Made by a program: the position numbers and the translations under genes
The notes under the pieces: model-generated
What the model was told of the DNA's origin: nothing
Databases searched by the model: none
Seen by the model: only the letters and a program-made list of their open reading frames with translations
Shown: one piece after another, positions 56,780-64,000 of the stretch
Position numbering within the stretch: the stretch's first letter is position 1
Layout of the letters: every line of letters starts with the position of its first letter
Assembly (NCBI GenBank): GCA_019671135.1
Contig: JAHRHY010000004.1
Location: 2,604,001 to 2,668,000, forward strand
DNA length: 64,000 bases
Reading direction: 5' to 3'
DNA from: Linnemannia hyalina
Taxonomy: Eukaryota > Mortierellomycota > Mortierellomycetes > Mortierellales > Mortierellaceae

Positions 56780-59710
56780 ATGTGGAGCACCTTAGTGTGT
56801 GATGGCAGTAAAGGATAAACAACCTTTATTGGCCTGACTCTAGCTTTGAGCGATAGAATAAAGCACAATTGAAATTGAAAATAAGGAATTAGATGGATGT
56901 GCGTTTTTGATCTAGAACAGTATAATGATGTGAAAGTGATATACACTTCACCACGCTCTAAAGATTTTACAAGAACATCAAATCAAGGTTTCACAGCAAA
57001 CACAGTGTAACAGATGGCAGAAAGACGAGTCTGTGATGCACCAAAGAAATACTTATCAGTTCCGATTGCTCTGTCTCTCTGCAATATTTAAAAGAGACAA
57101 AGAGCAAACATGCGATCTCCTGGTGCACTACAAATACTACAGTAAAAGTGTAATTAACTAGACTACAGAGACCTCTGGACATCCGGAAAAAGGGGCACTG
57201 AGAGTCCCCTGACTAGTCGTATCTTTCCCTCCTCTCGCTTTCCTCTGCACCTTCTTCAGCATATTTTAAGCGCGTCGATGCAAGACAACGAAAAAACCCC
57301 AATACACCAACATCAAAGAAAAAAAAAGGTCGCACAGCCACTGCAGCGAATGCATGCATGCATGACATGCGGTACACAAAATCAAACACGAAAGAACTAC
57401 CACGACACCCATCCAGACGCGCCCAAGTAAAAGGCATTATTGTTTTCTGTACTCTGTCTTTGCAAATACAGGTACTAACAAACGGCATCTGGTGAAATTC
57501 AGGAATGATTGAGAAAGGGGGCGACAGCAAGAGGGAAAAAAAGGAACATGGTGAATGTGCGCCTTCCTTGAGCACAAGGGTCATAGGCTGTTGTCATTTT
57601 TCTACCAACTATAATACTCGCAGATGCTGCTCCTTTATTTCATTGACGCGCTCATTTCTTCAACTTGGATACATCGCCATGAACTGACTTTCTTCTTCTT
57701 GGAGAGATGTAGCCAATGATGACCGCCAGCAGCCAAAGACGAAGACAAATGCGAGAGTGAGAGAGTCTTAATAGAGGCGTAGGGAGTAAGGAAGAAGAGA
57801 AGGGTGAGGGAATGGGAACAGAAAGAAAGAAAGAAAGAAACAAGAAAGAAGAGGATGGGGAGGGGGGGGCTGAGGACGGAGGAACGAAAGGAAGAAAAAA
57901 AATGGATTCCCTGGTGTGGTGATGTAGATGGGGATCTGCTTTTCGAGTGATATTTTGGTGGCGTTCATGTGATCACCATATGTAGTGTAGAAAATGAGAA
58001 TAAATAATTCTGAACCGGGCTATTGGCTCGGGATGCTTCTTTTTCTCTTATTCTTTTTGATCCATTCTTTTGTTGTGTTTCCTTTGAACAAACACCAGTG
58101 AAATCAGGATCAGCGCTCCCTTTATTCTCGACCTCCTTTATGTTGCGACCAATACCCAGGCGTTAGAAGACGTACGGGCGATCGAACAGTCGGGACGCGC
58201 AACGAAAGCATCATATTCCAGGGTCTACTTCATTGTCAGTACTCTTTTCACCATCTTTTCACCCCTTCCCTCCCCTGTTTGTTATAAAGATCTCATATAT
58301 GCGAACTCCTTGGAACTGCCTCAGTCGTTCCTTAAAGAACTTAGTCCTTTTTGCTCTTGGTGTCCGTTTGACTAGACTAGATCCCCTCCTATCATCTTTT
58401 GTAACAAGCAACCACATCACGACACTGGATTGTTTACATATTTTCCCTCTTTTCGTTTTAGTGGATCCATGCATGATCGGCGTGCAATTTACCTGCATGT
58501 CGCGCGAAATCTACGCCACACGCCCGTGGCGTGTCCTTTTTGTTTTTCGACTGCCAGGTGGGAGATACATATTCTAAGAGTCACCAACTTCTAAGAAGGA
58601 AGCTATGGTTCACTGCAACCCAGGGACACCAACCTCACGCCGCTAGCATGCCTATAGACCGAGCACTTGACAAACGCGAAAACATTCCCCAATTCTAAAC
58701 CTGGACACCGACGTCCAGACCGCGTCCAGGCCACATGAGCGGGTGTCCTGTCCATTTTTCCATATTTACGGAGTGCTGCCACGCCTAGATATCAAAGTTC
58801 AGGTTCTCACATTGCGATAGGCTCTAGACCATGGACAATGTGAAATGTACAAATGAACTTACATGAACACGAAAGATTTCATTTGCTGCAATAGCGTCCT
58901 TGTTGCTCATGGATATATTTCTTTTACCACCATTAAGTGGACGGTGTCTGACTACGACTTGCAAACCGCTTTGAGGATCGACCTGCTCCTTAGTAAAGCT
59001 GTTTATGTTTCTTCCTGCAATATACATAAAAATGAGGGCGATCACCTAATTATGTGTAGGGCCAAACAGTGACCATGAAACAACCATCAAAGTCAGTTGG
59101 GAGATGTGGCCTTGTCGAACCATGCCTTTCGATTCATTCACATTCGTGTACAACGGCCGACACGATTTTTTGAGAGTATTGCAGTCCCTTTCTTTGCTTC
59201 TTGCTTGCGAACAGAAGTAAAAACAGCTATGCCTGGACGCCATGTACGATCCTTTTATCTTGTGCAACTTTAATTAACGAAAGGATTCTAGCCACACTTG
59301 AAAGCCTCTATGGACACCTTTTGCAAGGCGGGCTGGTGCAATGATCGATGTGACATGTGTGACCACACCTTTCATTTATTCAGACCAAAGTTCCTTCAAC
59401 TTGGATTCCTCGTTAACTTTGGGCACCCTATTCTCCATTTCTTTAAAGATTCGTTGGATAGTACGGGAATATCGGATAGAGCATTTTTCTGGTCAAGGCG
59501 AAGGGATATGGTCAATGGACATGAACATAGAACAAAGAGAAAAGCCAAACGAAAGGGTTTATCTGCTGAACTTTCGACATTGGTGTTCCAAAAAAAAATA
59601 CTCTGATCGTTTCCGCATGTCGCAGTGACTCCAGTTCCCTATTGATAAAAATATCCTCTGTAGCAGAAGGAAAAGGCAGCGCGTTTGCGAGAGAGTCATG
59701 TTGAATACAC
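56780..59710. other. 2.9-kb gene-poor region
   Basis: I find no supported gene. It includes GA-rich tracts (57780-57900) and several short frames without protein-like pattern. Confidence 0.45.
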
Positions 59711-59714
59711 AAAT

Positions 59715-60925
59715 CATTATCTGCGCCTGATCCTTTAACATCGTCATTTGATGTAAGTGAAAACAACATCGAGTTTATTGAAACATCTCTTCCTGCTATA
59801 CATACTCTCGTCCTGTCCTATGAATCCATGAGTTGTTGCTTCCTGTATTACTCCATATTTCTTGATATCTTTAGCATTATATCCGCCTCGAGTATGAACG
59901 AGAAGAGATGATAGAAAATCGTTAGATCGAGGTCCAGAAGGTCATTGTCTCTTGCATCCCATACCTGCATCGCTCCATTGAGAGAAATAGATGGAAGGAC
60001 AATCAAATGTCGCCTTGATGTTGAATAAGGCTTACAAATTCTCTCTGCTCCATCTCCACGCTTGTCAAACACGTCAACCTACACGCAGAAAAGTCTTGTC
60101 TTTGAAAGCCTTGTACTTGAAGGCCTTCAGCTCTATTAAATGAATAGTGACAGTCAACGAGAGGAAAGGTTAGAAAACACTGAGAGACATATCCAACACA
60201 CAAACAACCAAACTCCATGATCCAACCAACACCCTCACAATAGTCAAAGGAGAACTAATCAAAAAGACTTGGGGTCACCCATCTTTCGATCCAGATATGC
60301 CCAGCTTCAGTATACATCGACTTGTAACTCTCCCATGAACACACGCGCAAGGTCGCTTTGCGTATGCCATGAAATTCCAAGAGATTGGTCTCCTCACAGA
60401 TAGCTGTTGATTGTACCTTTGACCAAACTCGAATACTTTCAGACATCTTTCAACGTGGGGAGACGTCTCGAGGGTTCGAAACAATTAACAACGCAATTTT
60501 ACCGGCGATCAAAAAACAACCGTAATGTTTTGAACTGGAAGTTTCACCACCCCTACAAGCCCTGGAGTGCCAGGCATCTTGTTGGGCGAAGTGAGAACCG
60601 TGCGGACGTGTGGGAAGTCTGGGCCGAAGACACTTTGCAAACACACATCTCTTTTGACATCATCATGATGGATGGAGATGTCACAATTGCATTGGATGTA
60701 AGAGAGCAAGAATCATGGTACTCTCCTTGGAAGCAAACTGGGCAGCCAACACTGAGGTGAATGAGGATTCTTGGTTGACAATGTCTTGATGAGACGCCTG
60801 CTTGGAGGACTTGAACCCTTGGCGATGCAGGGATGATGGAGAGGTAAGAGCAAGGACGACGTTGAAGGTGAGAAGACAAGGAGATTGATTATGAATGAAA
60901 CTGAAGAGAAGCGAAAGGGAAGAAA
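59715..60925 (-). repeat. Duplicated block, downstream half (next to F-box gene)
   Basis: Minus-strand sequence matches 44923-46075 on the plus strand. It lies just after the 3' end of the F-box gene. Small indels break all long frames relative to the other copy. Confidence 0.75.
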
Positions 60926-61162
60926 GGAAATGGGATGACGTTTGTTGAAAAATTTAGGGACTTGAACATGCATGAAGGGTGGCAAATGTCAAGTGACTTC
61001 AATAGGGATCCCTTATCGGAAGGGGCAAAAAAATGACGACAAAAGAAAATTCACCAGCCCCAAGAGGGAGATTAGCAAAAGAAAATGGAGTATGTTTTTT
61101 TTATTCTTTATGAGGTCCTTGGACCACAGGGGACGGGGAGGAGGGTGGCGAGCGATGGTAGT
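60926..61162. other. 3' flank of the F-box gene, not shared with the other block
   Basis: About 240 bp between the duplicated block and the F-box stop codon. It has no match at the contiguous copy near 44.9 kb. Confidence 0.4.
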
Positions 61163-62833
61163 TTAGAAACACAAGAAACCCTTGCCACGGTCGCGGAAGT
61201 ACTTGTTGACTTTGCCACGATCCTGGCGTGTTAGAGGCATCAAGTCAAGGATTTGCAATCTAGGAACGACCTCCATCAGGTTCGTTATCTCCGACAGCGA
61301 CCAAACGTGCCCCGAGGGGTTGCTCAGTCTGAGCTCCTTCAGTTTGGTCGCGTTGGTCAAGAAGTTAAGCCCACTTGTGTTGCTGGCGTCCAACCTGGTG
61401 CATTTTAAAGTGAGCGACTGTAGGCTCTTGATGCGGCTAACCTGTTTATACGTGAGCTCCAAGTTTCGCTGCATAATATCCGCGCTGACCTCCAATGCTC
61501 CATGGATTTCGAGCCAGAGCTCCCGGACTTGTGGACATGGGCATGATGGCATGGACTGACCGTCTTCTTCCAAACTGAAGAACCGGAATACATCGACGGT
61601 GTATCCCTTAAGCTTGAAGTTGGTCAGATCGGGCCGCGCACGCAGGATGGATATAACCATTGCTTGGTTGACTTCCGTAAGTAACTCTTGGGCCTGGACA
61701 GGCGTCGCAACTCGACCTAACTCAAACCCCTTCAACCCCGGGGCGTTCTTGTTGTCTCTCAACCCTTCAAGCTGACCAAAGCGATCTTGCTGGATGTGGT
61801 CAATGACTAACAAAGTTAGACAACGCATCTGGGGAAGAACGGCTGCAAAACCGTCGACAGCAAAACCCACTCGTCCAACAAACTTCAACCGCTCTAACTT
61901 CAAGCACTGGGCGATGGGTCGGATATCGGTTTCGACTTCGTTGGTGAGATTGGAAGTGAGCGCGAGGGCGAGGAGATCAGGGCATCTGTAGAGCAGGCCC
62001 AAGTGCGTCCTCGGAACTGACAAACTTTGAATTTTCCAGAATCCAGGATGCGCTTTAATCTCCTGTTGGGTCTCGTCCCGGAACCATGTTCCGTTGATGC
62101 CCAGGTGTTCAAGGTCTTCGCATCCTTGAACGACCTCACGAACCGGCAACGCGTCCTCGCCGTCAAATTGCCGCAGGTGCAAGTCCACACTTGTCACCAT
62201 TGTAAGCAATCGATGGTTTCGTAAGACGGAGAGAAGGGTTCTTGGGGCCTGGAAAACCGCTGCTGTGAGAGACAGTTTTTTCAGGCCCGGCATCAATGGC
62301 AACATGGTTGCCATCCTCTCACTGGAGAGATTGAGGTTGTCATTCTCGCTCCACTCCAGCTTGCGGACTTGCCGACGACGATGATCGAAAGATACATCAT
62401 CGTCTATCTTTCCGTCGACCAGAGGGAACAATGGATTCATCCATTGATTCCTTCCAATCTCCGTCCAGATATAAAGGCAAAGTGCATGCTGCCAGTTTTT
62501 GCAGGCAAGCATGCACTGTACAACGTCCTTCCTTACCAAAAACGTTGCAATCATTAAAAGAATCTCAGATGGCAAGTTCTTTACTGAATGGCCGCGCGTT
62601 TGGTTGGAGATATCGGCCTCGTTCAAATGCCTTGCGGCCTTGGAGGGAGGTGGCAAGACATCATCATCGTTGGCGAGAGAGGTGGAGGGGCCATCCTTCC
62701 TCTTGACGTTGGGCGGTGATGCGAGTGAGGGTGATGAGGATGGTGTACGCGGTGGGGATGAGGGTGAGGATGAGGATGGAGGATTGAGTGGTGAAGAAGG
62801 AGCTGAGGAGTTGTTGTGGCTGCTGTTGTACAT
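61163..62833 (-). CDS. F-box protein with leucine-rich repeats
   Basis: Single exon, 556 aa from the ATG at 62833. The frame extends 61 codons further up, but that part is a Phe/Leu/Pro-rich pyrimidine leader and not a plausible N-terminus. Residues 1-75 are Ser/Pro-rich and disordered. An F-box follows at about 83-125 (NLPSEILLMIATFL, ACKNWQHALCLYIW). The rest is a run of degenerate LRRs (for example LKKLSLTAAVF, LEHLGINGTWF, LERLKFVG, LQSLTLKCTRL). By family it would recruit substrates to an SCF ubiquitin ligase through Skp1. The substrate is unknown. Such genes are often expanded in these fungi. Confidence 0.85.
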   Translation of the reverse strand: MYNSSHNNSSAPSSPLNPPSSSSPSSPPRTPSSSPSLASPPNVKRKDGPSTSLANDDDVLPPPSKAARHLNEADISNQTRGHSVKNLPSEILLMIATFLVRKDVVQCMLACKNWQHALCLYIWTEIGRNQWMNPLFPLVDGKIDDDVSFDHRRRQVRKLEWSENDNLNLSSERMATMLPLMPGLKKLSLTAAVFQAPRTLLSVLRNHRLLTMVTSVDLHLRQFDGEDALPVREVVQGCEDLEHLGINGTWFRDETQQEIKAHPGFWKIQSLSVPRTHLGLLYRCPDLLALALTSNLTNEVETDIRPIAQCLKLERLKFVGRVGFAVDGFAAVLPQMRCLTLLVIDHIQQDRFGQLEGLRDNKNAPGLKGFELGRVATPVQAQELLTEVNQAMVISILRARPDLTNFKLKGYTVDVFRFFSLEEDGQSMPSCPCPQVRELWLEIHGALEVSADIMQRNLELTYKQVSRIKSLQSLTLKCTRLDASNTSGLNFLTNATKLKELRLSNPSGHVWSLSEITNLMEVVPRLQILDLMPLTRQDRGKVNKYFRDRGKGFLCF

Positions 62834-63032
62834 CTTGTTGATAATGGACTGGACTGTGAGTAAAGTGGTTGAAAGGAATGGGAAAGGGAAAGAGAGAGAA
62901 GCGTGATGGGTTGAAGGGTGGAGAAAATGAGGAAGGAAGAAAATAAAATAAGGAAGGAAGAAAAAGAGGAAAGGAAGAAAAAAGGAAATATATCGGCAAG
63001 CAAGGTTGACTGTCAAAGGGTAGAGGCGACGA

Positions 63033-63078
63033 TGACCTATCAGTCATGAAAAAAGTGCCAACGATGACCTATCAGTCA
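63033..63078 (-). promoter_or_regulatory. Twin copies of TGACCTATCAGTCA upstream of the F-box gene
   Basis: The 14-mer occurs at 63033-63046 and 63065-63078, 32 bp apart, each followed by an A run. Each copy has TGAC and GTCA half-sites in inverted order, as bZIP or similar dimer sites do. They lie about 200-245 bp upstream of the ATG. Confidence 0.5.
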
Positions 63079-63549
63079 TAAAAAAACGCAAGTGCTACCC
63101 GGACGCGTGAGAAGGTAGAGAAAAGAGAGTAGGGACAAGGGAGGAAGGGCGCTCACCCATGAACAATCGAGGGTCGTTTAAGTAATGAGGACCGACACAA
63201 AAGCCAAAACGACTACGCAACAGGACATCAAACAACACACACAACGGACAGGGTCAGGCACAAGACGTTGTTATTACAACAATCTTCCCACGGCTCATTC
63301 GCCGTCTGTCTCTCTATTCTACTCTCTCCACTCTCCCCCTCCTTCTCTCAGCTCTTTAGTTCATTCATTCGTTACATTGCATTCCTATTTCCATTCGTCT
63401 CATTCGTCTCCCACTCAGCCTTTTGCATCAACCAACAGAAAGTGAATGAGAGGAATGACATTCAGCAAGGTGATCGCAAGGTAAACAAAACCAGCACCGT
63501 TCTGTATTACCGTCCGTCTGTTTATCTCTCTGTCCATCGGTCCTGTTTG

Positions 63550-63895
63550 GCCAAGGCACTGTTTTTCGAATTGGTGGCAAAAATCAAGAACAATGAGCAT
63601 GTGACCTTAATGCTCTTTGGCCATCCCACACAAATGCAAGTGAAAGCAATGGGGCAGAAGATGGAAGGAGTAAACCTTCTTTGTTGGCACCATGTATCAT
63701 GCACGCGCTCTCTCAACGAAATAACAAACGTGCCGACGAGTGCACGCGAAGAATGAGATATCTGTAACTGATGGTGCCTGGCTTTACTATTTTCCTGTTT
63801 CTCTCACTCCAGGTAAAGAGAAGCACGATATCACCTACCAATGAAAACGCGTCGCCCAAAACCTAACTCGCCCCCTGTTTCATTCCCTTCTTAAG
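63550..63895 (-). repeat. Duplicated block, upstream half
   Basis: Minus strand matches 44700-44920. It lies upstream of the F-box gene, so the gene and its flanks (60926-63549) separate the two halves of a block that is contiguous elsewhere. Confidence 0.7.
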
Positions 63896-64000
63896 ACAGG
63901 AAAACAAGGGACCGTTAGAGGTTTCAACAAGCAGCTCAAACTGGATTAAAAAAGCGTTTTACTTCCTCCCTCGCACAGCCCTACAGGCAAAAGCCTAGGC

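Noticed and set aside
62834..63016. 61-residue N-terminal extension of the F-box protein
   Set aside because: Phe/Leu/Pro-rich translation of a pyrimidine leader; the twin regulatory sites lie just upstream, at 63033-63078.

Overview
The window is eukaryotic, and I infer an early-diverging filamentous fungus, most likely Mortierellomycota. The evidence is short GT-AG introns, pyrimidine-rich leaders after TATA boxes, a single-exon NACHT/pentapeptide/WD40 receptor, and INSIG, COG1 and an ASPM-like gene. The species call is inference; no rRNA or other marker is present.

Region 1 (1-4606) is the 5' part of a Ty3-type LTR retrotransposon on the minus strand. It has a complete 99-bp LTR, a primer-binding site matching initiator tRNA-Met, an intact gag, and a pol frame open to the window edge. 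It is inserted in an NLR-type receptor gene, whose 3' part continues at 4607-7808. Region 2 (7809-19200) holds the 3' flank of that gene, a palindrome-plus-TATA promoter module, a decayed gene with a GCR1_C-like end, and an intact paralogous receptor (12631-18081) with a 5'-UTR intron. The 3' flank and promoter module are repeated after the second receptor.

Region 3 (20240-33165) is ordinary housekeeping DNA: INSIG (sterol sensing), COG1 (Golgi tethering) and, convergent with COG1, an ASPM-like spindle protein. All three were resolved exon by exon with phase-consistent junctions. Region 4 (33166-49800) is gene-poor, rich in purine/pyrimidine tracts and microsatellites, with one small Ser-rich protein gene, a duplicated block, an orphan receptor leader and a probable solo LTR. 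Region 5 (49800-56760) has two tandem secreted S41-family peptidase genes with identical exon structure. Region 6 (59700-63900) has an F-box/LRR gene flanked by sequences that lie side by side, in inverted orientation and without the gene, at 44.7-46.1 kb.

The main interest is a rapidly rearranging receptor neighbourhood: two near-identical receptors with patchy divergence, one split by an apparently intact retroelement, copied promoter modules, an orphan leader 35 kb away, and an F-box gene present in one copy of a duplicated block and absent from the other.
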